Notes: a model not told the origin generated them from the letters alone. A stretch of 35,263 bases of DNA from BS750m-G4 sp964472195 (GCA_964472195.1 CAYYJH010000019.1:1-35263), one strand, 5' to 3'; shown: positions 1-9,137, numbered from the stretch's first letter. Translations and numbers: made by a program.

Positions 1-1115
1 CCTGCAATGTTGAAAGATATCATTACAAGAATGCTTCCGAATAGTAGTGCTTTATCAATATTTTGCTCTTTTTCTTTTAAGTAAACCTTAATTTGAAAAA
101 TAAACATTGAAATTATCATACCGATATAGCTTATAAAACCAAAAATCCCTGTTGTTGCAAGTATCATGATAAGATTGCTATGAAGGTGTGAACCCTCGCC
201 CGCTGTGTCTGGCGTCTTGTATAATTTATAAACTTCTCTAATGTGTGAATCTGCAACCCCTGTTAGTGGATGTTCGATGAACATTTGTATACCAACATCC
301 CACATCATCAATCGGGTTTTATTGCTTTGATGTTCCACATCTCCAATGCTTTTAATCCGGCTTTGATATTCAGATGGTATGAATATCCATGCTAATATAA
401 TCACTATTAAGAATGTTAGAAGGAACTTCCTGTTAAAAAACATGCCAAAAATTATTAATGATACGAATACAGCGAGAAAGACGTTACGGGATTGTGTGAG
501 AAGCATTGATATGATGATTGGAATCAGTATTAAAATAAGATATCTTCTTTTTATCAGGAATTTTTCCTTGACGAATAAAAGCGGTAGCACAGAAAGGACG
601 AGCATCATTTTTATTTGCCCTGTCGTAAGGGGATATGCAAAAAAATCAATTCGTACTTCTGCGAAACCAATCCTGTCTATGTTTGCTTTTAACTTAAACA
701 CGTATTCAAACAGTTCATAAATGGAAACAATAGAAGCTGTACATAATATTACAATCAGCATTTTTAAAAGTGTGTTTCTATCAGTAATCTTTATCATCGA
801 TACGAAAAGTATAAGGAAAAGGAGAAGTCTTTTTAGTCCGATGAATTCTTCTCCCGGAATTACTGCAAAAAACCGCGAGAATATTTCAAAGAAAATATAA
901 AGTAAAATGAAAATGTTTATGGCTTTTATTTCTTTGAACAACTTCTTGTTGTAACCAATTTTTCTGTCAATAATAATTTGTATTAACCATATTCCTGCCC
1001 AAACACCAAAGGAGATTGAAGATAATGCAACAGAGAAATTAACCGAAGCAATTTGGACTGTTAGAAATACTATTATAAATTTATCGAGTGTTTTAGAAAT
1101 TTTAGGCTTGTCCAA
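1..1115 (-). CDS. O-antigen ligase/polymerase family membrane protein, 3' end cut by window
   Basis: A reading frame opens after a TAA at 1128-1130 and runs without a stop to the left edge (371 codons). The only usual start is TTG at 1113-1115, 17 bases after the stop of the ABC exporter gene, with no clear ribosome binding site. The product is strongly hydrophobic, with repeated membrane segments. Near its end it has the sequence HLHSNLIMILATTGIFGF, which matches the conserved His-containing loop of the Wzy_C (O-antigen ligase/polymerase) family. Members polymerise O-antigen or attach it to lipid A-core at the periplasmic face of the inner membrane. The gene is last in a minus-strand run with two glycosyltransferases and an exporter, which fits a surface polysaccharide role. 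Ligase and polymerase cannot be told apart from sequence. The C-terminus is outside the window. Confidence 0.8.
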   Translation of the reverse strand, partial: MDKPKISKTLDKFIIVFLTVQIASVNFSVALSSISFGVWAGIWLIQIIIDRKIGYNKKLFKEIKAINIFILLYIFFEIFSRFFAVIPGEEFIGLKRLLLFLILFVSMIKITDRNTLLKMLIVILCTASIVSIYELFEYVFKLKANIDRIGFAEVRIDFFAYPLTTGQIKMMLVLSVLPLLFVKEKFLIKRRYLILILIPIIISMLLTQSRNVFLAVFVSLIIFGMFFNRKFLLTFLIVIILAWIFIPSEYQSRIKSIGDVEHQSNKTRLMMWDVGIQMFIEHPLTGVADSHIREVYKLYKTPDTAGEGSHLHSNLIMILATTGIFGFISYIGMIISMFIFQIKVYLKEKEQNIDKALLFGSILVMISFNIA

Positions 1116-1132
1116 ATGATTAATTGTTTATA

Positions 1133-2950
1133 TCAGTTAAACTGAAGGTCATATAGTTTTTTATAGACTCCATCGGTGAATTTTATTAATTCTTCGTGAG
1201 TACCGATTTGGCTAATCCTTCCTTCGTCAATTACAACGATTCTGTCAGCATTCCTTACGGTTGACAAACGATGAGCTATTACCAGCGAAGTCCTGGTGGT
1301 CATTAATCTATCAAGGGCATCCTGTACTAACATTTCGGATTCCGTATCTAAAGAGGAAGTAGCTTCGTCGAGGATTAAGATTTGAGGGTTTCTAAGTAAT
1401 GCTCTTGCTATTGAAATCCTTTGTTTTTGCCCGCCGGATAATTTGAGTCCTCTTTCACCGATTATTGAATCGAATCCTTTATCGGTTTCCATTATGAAAT
1501 CATATGCATTAGCAAATTTGCACGTTTCGATAAGCTCATTCTCTGAAACGTTCTCTTTTCCAAAAATTATATTATTCCTTATTGTATCATTAAACAATAT
1601 GATTTCCTGCTGAACAATTCCAATGAGTTTTCTGAGGCTTCTTAACTTTATATCTTTAACATTAGTTCCATCTATTAATATTTCTCCGTTTGTTACATCA
1701 TAAAATCTCGATATTAAGTCAACAAGTGTCGATTTACCTCCACCAGATGGACCAACGATTGCAACTATCTCTGATTTTTTAATTTTCAGATCAATGTTTT
1801 GTAATACTGCTTTGTCTTTTTCATAATTAAAATTCACATTTCTTAATTCGATACACTCTTCGAAAGAATCTTTGTCCACGGCTTTCGGCGAATCAATAAT
1901 TTCAATAGGCTGATCCGTAATTTCGAATATCCTTGCTCCCGATGCAGATGCTTCCTGGATTCTGTTGTTTACAGTACCAAGGTTTTTTATTGGTACTATT
2001 AATTGGAAAATTATAAAAAGAAAACCGAGGAATTCTGCCGGTTCCAGAGTATGGTTAATTAGTATTTCTCGTCCGCCAAACCAGATGATAGCTATTCCTG
2101 CAATTATTGACAAAAACTCCGTAAGAGGTGAAGCCATTTCACTTGCCCATACACTTCGTATGGTTAACCTGTATAGTTCGTTAGATTCTTTTTTAAAAAT
2201 TTTATTTTTAAATTTCTCACCTAGAAAAGTCCTGATGATCTTTGCTCCATAAATTGTCTCAGATACAATCGTTACAAGGTCAGAAGACTTTTCCTGCATT
2301 CTAATGCTTCTTCGTCTTAAAGATGCCCCGATCTTAGTTATTATGATAACAGTAAACGGGAATATTAATAATGCAATTATGGTCATTTGCCAGCTAATAG
2401 ATAAAGCCAAACCAAGAAATATCAGAATCAATAATGGTTCTCTCATAAGGTTTAGAAATGTAGCAGATATAGCGTTTTGTATAACGTTGACATCGTTGGT
2501 CATTCTCGATATTAAGTTGCCTGACCTTTCTGTTGTGAAGTATCTTAAAGATAGAGAATTTATTTTTTCGTACGTCTTAATGCGAACATCCCTTACAACA
2601 CTTTTCTCAACCTTCTGCATAAATATTGCCTGGAAAAATCCTGTGATATTTTTTAACAAGAATGCCACAAGTATTAGAACACATACCTTGAACAATGCTG
2701 CTTCCGTTCCACCTTCGAATATGTAATCCTCAATTATCTTTAGAAATTTTTGAATGAAATTTCCAATTTCATTTGTTTGAAATTCATCGGTCTGACTTGT
2801 TTTGGAGAGAAAGAGTGTTTTTAGAAGTGGTATGGTTAAGTAAACAGAGATACCACTAAATATTGAGAATAATACTGATAGTATAATCGAAGAAAAAAGG
2901 TAACGTTTATAATTTTTAGCGTAACTTAGTAACCGTAAATATATTTTCAT
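1133..2950 (-). CDS. MsbA-like ABC exporter (fused membrane and ATPase domains)
   Basis: This 605-residue protein has an N-terminal six-helix ABC transmembrane domain (about residues 18-325) and a C-terminal nucleotide-binding domain. The ATPase motifs are complete: Walker A GPSGGGKST (400-408), signature LSGGQ (504-508), Walker B ILILDE (524-529) and the switch His560. Length and order are those of type IV half-transporters such as MsbA, which flip lipid A-core or other lipid-linked molecules across the inner membrane as homodimers. It starts 6 bases after the stop of a glycosyltransferase gene and is followed 17 bases later by the O-antigen ligase gene, so it is probably co-transcribed. In this setting a lipid-linked saccharide or lipid A substrate is likely. 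The exact substrate is inference, since related exporters also carry drugs or peptides. Confidence 0.9.
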   Translation of the reverse strand: MKIYLRLLSYAKNYKRYLFSSIILSVLFSIFSGISVYLTIPLLKTLFLSKTSQTDEFQTNEIGNFIQKFLKIIEDYIFEGGTEAALFKVCVLILVAFLLKNITGFFQAIFMQKVEKSVVRDVRIKTYEKINSLSLRYFTTERSGNLISRMTNDVNVIQNAISATFLNLMREPLLILIFLGLALSISWQMTIIALLIFPFTVIIITKIGASLRRRSIRMQEKSSDLVTIVSETIYGAKIIRTFLGEKFKNKIFKKESNELYRLTIRSVWASEMASPLTEFLSIIAGIAIIWFGGREILINHTLEPAEFLGFLFIIFQLIVPIKNLGTVNNRIQEASASGARIFEITDQPIEIIDSPKAVDKDSFEECIELRNVNFNYEKDKAVLQNIDLKIKKSEIVAIVGPSGGGKSTLVDLISRFYDVTNGEILIDGTNVKDIKLRSLRKLIGIVQQEIILFNDTIRNNIIFGKENVSENELIETCKFANAYDFIMETDKGFDSIIGERGLKLSGGQKQRISIARALLRNPQILILDEATSSLDTESEMLVQDALDRLMTTRTSLVIAHRLSTVRNADRIVVIDEGRISQIGTHEELIKFTDGVYKKLYDLQFN

Positions 2951-2956
2951 TGCACG

Positions 2957-3727
2957 TTAATTTTTACCAGAATTTGATTTGTAGGTGTTTTGTAATTCCC
3001 AGGTTTTCATGTACGTGAGCATGTTTGTAATAGAATTAAATAATGCAACCATTATTCCATGTATTCCATCAAGGAAACCTTTTTTAAAAATGTATTCCCT
3101 CGTAAATGCGAGAGGAGGTCTGATTATAAGATCAAGATATGTAACTTTCTTTTCGTTAACTTTTTCTTTAGCTGAAAGAGTCGAATATTTATTAATCCTG
3201 GTTGTAAAGTCACTAATTGTTTTTACCGTGTAATGTAATATATCGTTCTTTAGAACACCAATATCTCCTTCAACTTTAAATCCCTCATGTACCAGCCTGT
3301 CAGTGACTCTTGTGCAGTCTTTTCTGAATAATCTCAATTGATAACCGGGATACCATCCGCAATGTTTTATCCATTTGTTTAAGAAAAAACTTTTTCGAGG
3401 AATTTTAAAACCATTAAAGCTTATTGTGTTTTTGACTAATATTTCTTTAATCTCTGATTCTAATTCCCTGGGACATCTTTCATCGGCATCGATTGAAAAA
3501 GCCCAATCATAATTTACTTTTGTAAGTGAGAAGTCTCTCTGAACAGCAAAGCCTTTCCATTCATTCACAAATACTTTATCAGTGTATTTTTTTGCTATTG
3601 CAACTGTTTTATCTTTGCTGCCTCCATCTATGATAACGATTTCATCTGCCCATGAAATGCTTTTAATACATTCCTCGATGTTATCTTCTTCATTGGTGCA
3701 TATGATTACCACAGAAACCTTATTCAT
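2957..3727 (-). CDS. Family 2 glycosyltransferase, KdtX/WaaE-like
   Basis: This 256-residue GT-A fold enzyme opens with a typical family 2 strand (VSVVIICTNEEDNI) and has the nucleotide-sugar and metal site SIDADE (Asp80, Asp82). The stretch ADEIVIIDGGSKDKT near residue 28 and the later region with HCGWYPGYQLRLFRK resemble the KdtX/WaaE group, which adds sugars to the lipopolysaccharide inner core from the cytoplasmic side. There is no membrane anchor except a weakly hydrophobic C-terminal stretch. It lies between a second glycosyltransferase gene and the ABC exporter in one minus-strand run. The acceptor and donor sugars cannot be read from the sequence. A near-copy of a 37-bp element lies 24 bases upstream of its start. 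Confidence 0.85.
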   Translation of the reverse strand: MNKVSVVIICTNEEDNIEECIKSISWADEIVIIDGGSKDKTVAIAKKYTDKVFVNEWKGFAVQRDFSLTKVNYDWAFSIDADERCPRELESEIKEILVKNTISFNGFKIPRKSFFLNKWIKHCGWYPGYQLRLFRKDCTRVTDRLVHEGFKVEGDIGVLKNDILHYTVKTISDFTTRINKYSTLSAKEKVNEKKVTYLDLIIRPPLAFTREYIFKKGFLDGIHGIMVALFNSITNMLTYMKTWELQNTYKSNSGKN

Positions 3728-3751
3728 TTATTTAACATTTAAAATCGGAAT

Positions 3752-3788
3752 TAATTTACTAAACGACATTCAAACTTGTAATTGAAAA
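3752..3788 (-). repeat. 37-bp element, copy A, upstream of a glycosyltransferase gene
   Basis: These 37 bases match 4626-4662 at 31 of 37 positions, including an exact 17-base block at the far end (plus strand AAACTTGTAATTGAAAA). This copy lies 24 bases upstream of the 3727 start. It could be a shared promoter or operator, or the residue of a local duplication. The two copies sit at different distances from their start codons, so the role is unclear. Confidence 0.5.
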
Positions 3789-3795
3789 TAATTTC

Positions 3796-4626
3796 TTAAT
3801 CAAGTTTTACTAAACCATTTTTACATAAATAATTATTATTTTTCTTAACCTCGTGAAAGTAATCAAAGTTACGTCTTTCCTCGACAGTTTTTTCGTGATA
3901 CATGTGATATTGAATTGCCAGGTTTCTTATGGATTTAAATTTTGTCCCGAGTATTCTTAACCTGAATTCAATATCGGAGTCTTCCCCGATACCGGGTCCT
4001 ATGTAGTTTTCGTCGAAGCCGTTAATCTTTTCTAATAATTCTTTATGAAGAGAATAATTGCATCCTACGATATGCACTTCTTTACGTCTTAATGTTTCCC
4101 TGATTAAATTATATTTTATTAAAAAACCTTCTTCGAGATTTTTCGTTGCATCATCTGATTTTTTAAAAAGATCGAGGAAATGTTCCTTATGAAATTTTTG
4201 ATATTTTAGAGAAAGAATGCTTTCCTTTGTAAATGAATTAGAAAGTATTTTTCCTAAAAATACTCTCCTTCCACAGAGAACAGTTTCATGTTCTATATTA
4301 TCGATGTGTGCTTTAACAAATTCTGAATGGGGAACGCAGTCGCCATCAATAAATATTAAATAGTCAGTGTTGGCTTTTCTTATTGATTCGTTAAGAATTC
4401 TGTTCTTTCTGAATCCTTCATCTGTCTGAGTCAAATAAATAATTCTATTGTGTAATATATTTTTGACTAAATGATATGATCTTAAAATGTTTTCTCCGGA
4501 ACCATCATCTGCAAGAATTATTTCAAAGTCTTTGAAAGTCTGAATTGATAATGCGTAGAGAATTAATTCTAATTCTTTAGCCTTTTTGTATACAGAAATA
4601 ATTACAGTTGCTTTATACATTGGCAT
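3796..4626 (-). CDS. Family 2 glycosyltransferase with galactosyltransferase-like C-terminus
   Basis: This 276-residue family 2 enzyme starts with the usual beta strand (ATVIISVYKK), has ADDGSGEN around residues 39-46 and a metal site FIDGDCVP (Asp94, Asp96). A second acidic motif, GPGIGEDSDIEFRLRILG, resembles the C-terminal segment of chondroitin/galactosyltransferase-like enzymes, where the Glu-Asp pair contacts the acceptor. It is predicted to be cytoplasmic and to build a glycan with the neighbouring glycosyltransferase. It is first in the minus-strand run and is divergent from clpB across 86 bases. The start chosen gives Met-Pro-Met; the second Met, two codons on, is equally possible and would leave more room for the upstream 37-bp element. 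Confidence 0.85.
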   Translation of the reverse strand: MPMYKATVIISVYKKAKELELILYALSIQTFKDFEIILADDGSGENILRSYHLVKNILHNRIIYLTQTDEGFRKNRILNESIRKANTDYLIFIDGDCVPHSEFVKAHIDNIEHETVLCGRRVFLGKILSNSFTKESILSLKYQKFHKEHFLDLFKKSDDATKNLEEGFLIKYNLIRETLRRKEVHIVGCNYSLHKELLEKINGFDENYIGPGIGEDSDIEFRLRILGTKFKSIRNLAIQYHMYHEKTVEERRNFDYFHEVKKNNNYLCKNGLVKLD

Positions 4627-4662
4627 AAATTACAAAATGACTATTAAACTTGTAATTGAAAA
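4626..4662 (-). repeat. 37-bp element, copy B, abutting a glycosyltransferase start codon
   Basis: This is the second copy of the element at 3752-3788 (31 of 37 identical). It abuts the ATG at 4626 and lies in the short divergent space between this glycosyltransferase gene and clpB, so it may carry promoter or operator information for either. No standard -35/-10 pair stands out. Confidence 0.5.
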
Positions 4663-4712
4663 ATTTATTAATTAGAGTTAGCTTTGTTTAATAAATAAAT
4701 TAAAATATAAAT

Positions 4713-6026
4713 ATGGCATTCAACTTCAACAAACTCACACTTAAATCACAGGAAGCTCTTCAGGCAGCTCAGGAGATAGCAGCGAATTATTCCAATCAAA
4801 TTATCGAACCCGAACATCTGTTTGCAGCACTCATACAGGATAAAGAAGGAATAGTGACATCGATACTCCTTAAGCTCGGAGTTAACATTGACCAGATTCA
4901 AGTAAAGATAGGTGAGCTTTTGGAAAGCTTACCAAAGATCTCCGGTGCGGGAGCAGGTAATCAATCACTATCGGGCACTCTTTCGGAAGTGCTGGAGATA
5001 GCTTCTAAGCAAGCGGATGCTATGAAAGATGATTACATCTCTGCGGAGCATTTATTGATTGCAATTACTGAGAGCAAGAGTTCTAAAGCGGGGGAACTGT
5101 TAAGATCGAATGGAGTTACGAAGAACAATATTTTGAAGATTCTTAAAGATGTGAGAGGAACCGGAAGAGTCACAGGGCAGACTCCCGAAGATACTTTCAA
5201 GGCGTTGGAAAAATATGGAAGAAATCTCAACGAGCTTGCATCGAGAGGAAAACTTGACCCTGTAATTGGACGTGAAGAAGAAATAAGAAGAGTCCTGCAG
5301 GTTTTATCAAGAAGGACAAAAAACAATCCTGTATTAATTGGTGAACCCGGTGTTGGTAAGACAGCTATAGCAGAAGGGATTGCTATCAGGATAATTCAAG
5401 GTGATATTCCGGAAAGCCTAAAAGACAGGCAGATAATTGCCCTCGACATGGGAGCGTTGATAGCGGGAGCGCAGTACCGCGGGCAGTTTGAAGAGAGGTT
5501 GAAGGCGGTTTTGAAGGAAGTCCAGGAATCCGCAGGGCGGGTTATACTTTTCATTGATGAATTGCATACTGTAGTAGGAGCAGGAGCTACGACGGGTTCT
5601 ATGGATGCATCTAATTTGTTAAAACCAGCATTAGCACGAGGTGATTTGAGATGCATTGGTGCAACAACTTTGGATGAATACAGAAAATATATTGAAAAGG
5701 ATGCTGCATTAGAAAGAAGGTTTCAGCCTGTGCTTATTACTGAACCCGATGTCGAGGATACGATATCCATTCTTCGCGGGTTGAAAGAGAAGTATGAAGT
5801 CCATCATGGTGTAAGGATTACAGATTCTGCTATCGTTGCGGCGGCACAGCTATCCGACAGGTATATTTCAGACAGGTTCCTGCCGGACAAAGCAATTGAC
5901 CTTATTGACGAAGCGGCTTCGAAGTTGAGAATCGACATCGATTCAATGCCCGAAGAACTCGACCGAATCGACAGAAGAATAAAACAACTTGAAATCGAGA
6001 GGGAAGCGTTGAAGAGAGAGATTTAG
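4713..6026 (+). CDS. clpB: ClpB disaggregase, truncated after the first ATPase domain
   Basis: ClpB works with DnaK to pull apart protein aggregates and is normally about 860 residues. This ORF has only 437. Present are the Clp N domain (about 1-150) and the first AAA+ domain with Walker A GEPGVGKT (210-217), Walker B VILFIDE (277-283), the ATT sensor (317-319) and an Arg pair at 335-336. The ORF then enters the coiled-coil middle domain (from about 405) and stops at 437 right after LEIEREALKRE. The rest of the middle domain and the whole second AAA+ domain are absent, and no remnant was seen in any frame after 6026. The surviving half is well conserved, which suggests a recent break or an assembly join rather than slow decay. 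The stop overlaps that of the minus-strand ORF at 6023-6298. As it stands the product should not be a working ClpB. Confidence 0.9.
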   Translation: MAFNFNKLTLKSQEALQAAQEIAANYSNQIIEPEHLFAALIQDKEGIVTSILLKLGVNIDQIQVKIGELLESLPKISGAGAGNQSLSGTLSEVLEIASKQADAMKDDYISAEHLLIAITESKSSKAGELLRSNGVTKNNILKILKDVRGTGRVTGQTPEDTFKALEKYGRNLNELASRGKLDPVIGREEEIRRVLQVLSRRTKNNPVLIGEPGVGKTAIAEGIAIRIIQGDIPESLKDRQIIALDMGALIAGAQYRGQFEERLKAVLKEVQESAGRVILFIDELHTVVGAGATTGSMDASNLLKPALARGDLRCIGATTLDEYRKYIEKDAALERRFQPVLITEPDVEDTISILRGLKEKYEVHHGVRITDSAIVAAAQLSDRYISDRFLPDKAIDLIDEAASKLRIDIDSMPEELDRIDRRIKQLEIEREALKREI

Positions 6027-6298
6027 TCATATATTAATAAAACTCTATTATTATAATCAGTTGAGACTTTCCCTTCAATATTAATTGCATATTTCTCATT
6101 CAGCGAGAAAGTAAGACCTACTCCAAAAGTAGTAATGATATTATTTGTATTAATAAATTTTACTTTTTTAATACTATTATAATCAACGATTTCTATATTG
6201 CTAATATCTTCTATTGAATATCCGAAACACAAAAGGAAATATGCTTGCTGAGTATATTTATCAGAAGAGATAACCTTGAGATCCCTGTAAGATACCAT
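6023..6298 (-). CDS. Small hypothetical ORF, possible outer-membrane protein tail
   Basis: This 91-codon AT-rich ORF faces the truncated clpB; their stop codons overlap (TAG at 6024-6026, and TAA on the other strand from 6023-6025). The family is not recognised. The second half alternates hydrophobic and polar residues (TTFGVGLTFSLNEKYAINIE), as in the last strands of a beta-barrel or a PorV/OmpA-like outer-membrane protein. There is no signal peptide at the given start, so it may be the 3' fragment of a larger gene whose front is lost, matching the loss of clpB's 3' half. It could also be spurious. Confidence 0.4.
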   Translation of the reverse strand: MVSYRDLKVISSDKYTQQAYFLLCFGYSIEDISNIEIVDYNSIKKVKFINTNNIITTFGVGLTFSLNEKYAINIEGKVSTDYNNRVLLIYD

Positions 6299-6453
6299 CC
6301 TACAACATTTTAATAATTTAACCTACCTTGTTTTCATACTTCAGCCTACGCTAATATTTATTTACTTTGATTAAATTGATATAAATAATTTATTCAAACT
6401 TACTAATTTTTATCAGCCTTAAGGGTTTAACAATAATTAAAAATCTTAACATA

Positions 6454-8631
6454 ATGTACAATAAGAGACTATTTATTTCTCTGATCCTTTCGGGAATGAT
6501 GACTGTCAGTTTGTTATTTGTTGATGGATTTTCACAGTTTAATAATTTTACAACTCCACCATTGATTTTGAAGGCAAATGATGGAACGACTGTTATTATT
6601 CAAAGAGATGCTTACGGTGTCCCGCATATTGAAGGTGAAACAAAAGTTGGTATGTTCTATGGTCAGGGTTTTGCAGCAGCTCAGGACAGGTTATACCAGA
6701 TGGAAATCAACAGGAGAGTTGCTGAAGGGAAAATATCAGAAATTGCAGGTCCAGAGTATCTTCCTTTAGACCAGGGAACAAGGAGAGAGCTATATACAGT
6801 GCAGGAGCGGGTCGAACTCTTTAATACTTTACAGCAAACATACCGCGAAATGATAACTGCTTATACTGCAGGAGTGAATGCTTACATAGATTCCATGACA
6901 GTAAATCCTGTGATGTATAAGCCTTTTGAATTTTTAGCGTTTGAGATGGAAAGATGGACAGAGTTAAAGACTGTTGCGATTATACAAAAATACATAAGAG
7001 GTTTTGGAAAGTTCGGCGGAGATGAATTATCACGCCTTGTAGAATTGCAGGTAAACGGTCAGGAGAGGTTTGACCAGAAACGCCCTATTAATGATAAAAA
7101 AGCGCCGACAACAATTCCGGAAGTGGAAATTGGTCCGGTTCCACAGATTGATCATTTTACTTATTCAGGTATGAAGGTCAGGCAGGAAGTTGTGAATAAT
7201 TTGAACTTGAACAGTGGTCGAATTAAAGATCTGGAAAGAAATCTTGGTATACCGGAAAAATTTGGGAGCTATGCTGTGTTAGTAAATGGAAATAAGTCCT
7301 TTACATCAAACGCTATGCTTCTCGGATGTCCTCAAATGGGTGAGCCCGAACAACATTCTGCTAACGTTGTACACGAAGTTGAAATACAATGTCCGGGTTT
7401 TCATGTTGGAGGTATGACGATTGCCGGGATGCCTATGGTTATTATCGGAAGGAATGACTATCATGCATGGACGATGACAAGCGGTGCATCTGATAATTGT
7501 GACCTTTATATTGACTCAACAATGAATGCCGAATATTCTTCTTATTATCATAACGGAGAGTGGTTGAATTTCGATGTGATAACAGATACAATCTATGTTC
7601 TTGGTGAACCAACTTTCTTCACACATTACAGAACAGTTCACGGTCCTGTTATGGGTGATGACCTTCCAAACAATCAGGTTTACTCTCTCAAGATGACATT
7701 CTGGAAGAAGGAACTCGATATGATCGAAGCGTTCTATGCAATTTCGATTGCTGATAATATACACGCATTTGAAGATGGCGTTTTTTTGATACCTGTTTCC
7801 TTTAATGTCTTTTATGCTGGGATGGATAATAACATAGGTTTTTGGCATGCAGGTTTCTACCAGGATAGAACCGATGGAGTTGACCCAAGGCTTCCACATA
7901 AAGGGGACGGAACGGAAGAATGGAAAGGTTTTATAAATTTTGTCGATTTACCGAATGCTGAAAATCCACCGCAAGGATTTTTTGTAAATTGGAATAATAA
8001 ACCTGTGTCCTGGTGGAACAATGGGGATAATATGTCGTGGATAAAAGATTCCTATGTGTATAATAGAGTGAATGCTATTGATAATTTTGTTCGTTCAACA
8101 GGATATTTTAGTTTTGATGATTTGATTACTGTTCCGAATAATATAAAATCTCACGGTTCATATCAACAGGCTATTGAGCTTACTCAATCGACTTCAAATC
8201 AAATGAATATTGTACCACCGGGGCAAAGTGCGTTTGTAAATATAACCGGTCTACCAAGTGTTCATACATGGGATCAGTGGCAATTACATTGCAACTGGGA
8301 ATTTAAGAATATGGAATTCGAAAACACGACAAAGAGTGAATCAAAAGATAAAGATTTCATAGTTAAAGAGAGTTTTCAATTAATGCAAAATTATCCGAAT
8401 CCATTTAATCCCGAAACGAACATTAAATTTGTATTACCTAAAACAGGACTAGTTAAAATAACGATGTACGATGTTGCAGGAAGAGAGTTAAGAATTTTAT
8501 TAAATGAGCAATTGCAGCCCGGAGTGTACGAAAGGAAATATAATTTCTCTGGTTTCAGCAGTGGTGTATATTTTTACAAGATAGAAACAAAGGAGTTTTC
8601 ACAGGTTAAAAAAATGATTCTTATCAAATAA
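6454..8631 (+). CDS. Secreted penicillin-acylase-family Ntn hydrolase with T9SS sorting domain
   Basis: This 725-residue protein has a signal peptide (about 1-27), an alpha-chain-like region with DAYGVPHIEG (52-61) and GFAAAQDRLYQMEINRR (22-residue helix region from 72), and the beta-chain start at Gly271-Ser272. Ser272 is the expected N-terminal nucleophile after self-cleavage. TSGASDNCDLY (342-352) matches the oxyanion loop, and WNNKP holds Asn515, the expected catalytic Asn. GQSAF (590-594) matches the late GQS motif. The family hydrolyses amides such as penicillins, acyl-homoserine lactones or cyclic imides. The beta chain seems about 150 residues short between the FDDL and GQS motifs. 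The last 85 or so residues are a type A T9SS sorting domain (QNYPNPFNPETNI to the C-terminal Lys), so the protein should cross the outer membrane. The substrate is unknown. Confidence 0.88.
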   Translation: MYNKRLFISLILSGMMTVSLLFVDGFSQFNNFTTPPLILKANDGTTVIIQRDAYGVPHIEGETKVGMFYGQGFAAAQDRLYQMEINRRVAEGKISEIAGPEYLPLDQGTRRELYTVQERVELFNTLQQTYREMITAYTAGVNAYIDSMTVNPVMYKPFEFLAFEMERWTELKTVAIIQKYIRGFGKFGGDELSRLVELQVNGQERFDQKRPINDKKAPTTIPEVEIGPVPQIDHFTYSGMKVRQEVVNNLNLNSGRIKDLERNLGIPEKFGSYAVLVNGNKSFTSNAMLLGCPQMGEPEQHSANVVHEVEIQCPGFHVGGMTIAGMPMVIIGRNDYHAWTMTSGASDNCDLYIDSTMNAEYSSYYHNGEWLNFDVITDTIYVLGEPTFFTHYRTVHGPVMGDDLPNNQVYSLKMTFWKKELDMIEAFYAISIADNIHAFEDGVFLIPVSFNVFYAGMDNNIGFWHAGFYQDRTDGVDPRLPHKGDGTEEWKGFINFVDLPNAENPPQGFFVNWNNKPVSWWNNGDNMSWIKDSYVYNRVNAIDNFVRSTGYFSFDDLITVPNNIKSHGSYQQAIELTQSTSNQMNIVPPGQSAFVNITGLPSVHTWDQWQLHCNWEFKNMEFENTTKSESKDKDFIVKESFQLMQNYPNPFNPETNIKFVLPKTGLVKITMYDVAGRELRILLNEQLQPGVYERKYNFSGFSSGVYFYKIETKEFSQVKKMILIK

Positions 8632-8667
8632 AAAATTAAAAAAACTTCATTAATTAAAATTTTAAAA

Positions 8668-9051
8668 ATGAATGCAAATGGTAAAGTAAGAATCTTAGTT
8701 GCTGAAGATGATGCTGTAAATCAGTACATAATTGAAAAAATGTTGGATGAGAAAAATTATGATTTGTTTATCGTTAATGATGGTTCAGAAGTATTTGAAG
8801 AAATTAAGGATAATAATTTTGATTTGATTCTGATGGATGTTCATATGCCAAACATGGATGGTGTTAAAGCTACGGAAAAGATAAGGAAGAAGGAAGTAAA
8901 AACAGGAAAGCATATTCCTATCATTGGAATTACTGCTTATACGCATGAGTTTGATAAAGATGAATATATAAGCATTGGGATGGATGATTTTCTGCCAAAG
9001 CCATTTTTAGATAAAAATTTGAAAGAAGTTGTGAGAAGGTTTGTTGCCTGA
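8668..9051 (+). CDS. Stand-alone CheY-like receiver protein
   Basis: This 127-residue protein is a single response-regulator receiver domain with no output domain. It has the acidic pair Asp14/Asp15, the phospho-acceptor Asp57 in LILMDVHMPNMDG, Thr89 in GITA and Lys111 in LPKPF, so it should be phosphorylated normally. Spacing and motifs resemble receivers that act with hybrid histidine kinases and phosphotransfer proteins. It lies 36 bases after the acylase gene on the same strand and is convergent with the large receiver/PEP-binding gene 86 bases on. No partner kinase is adjacent. Its target cannot be assigned. Confidence 0.92.
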   Translation: MNANGKVRILVAEDDAVNQYIIEKMLDEKNYDLFIVNDGSEVFEEIKDNNFDLILMDVHMPNMDGVKATEKIRKKEVKTGKHIPIIGITAYTHEFDKDEYISIGMDDFLPKPFLDKNLKEVVRRFVA

Positions 9052-9137
9052 AGTGATTTACATGTTGACTATTTTCAATAGACAAAAAGAGACAGTCAAA
9101 TAATGATTGTTTCGAAGTTTAGAAATATAAGAACTGA

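Noticed and set aside
379..720. 113-codon plus-strand ORF at the left end
   Set aside because: It is the shadow of the minus-strand O-antigen ligase gene, whose translation has clear membrane segments and a family motif.
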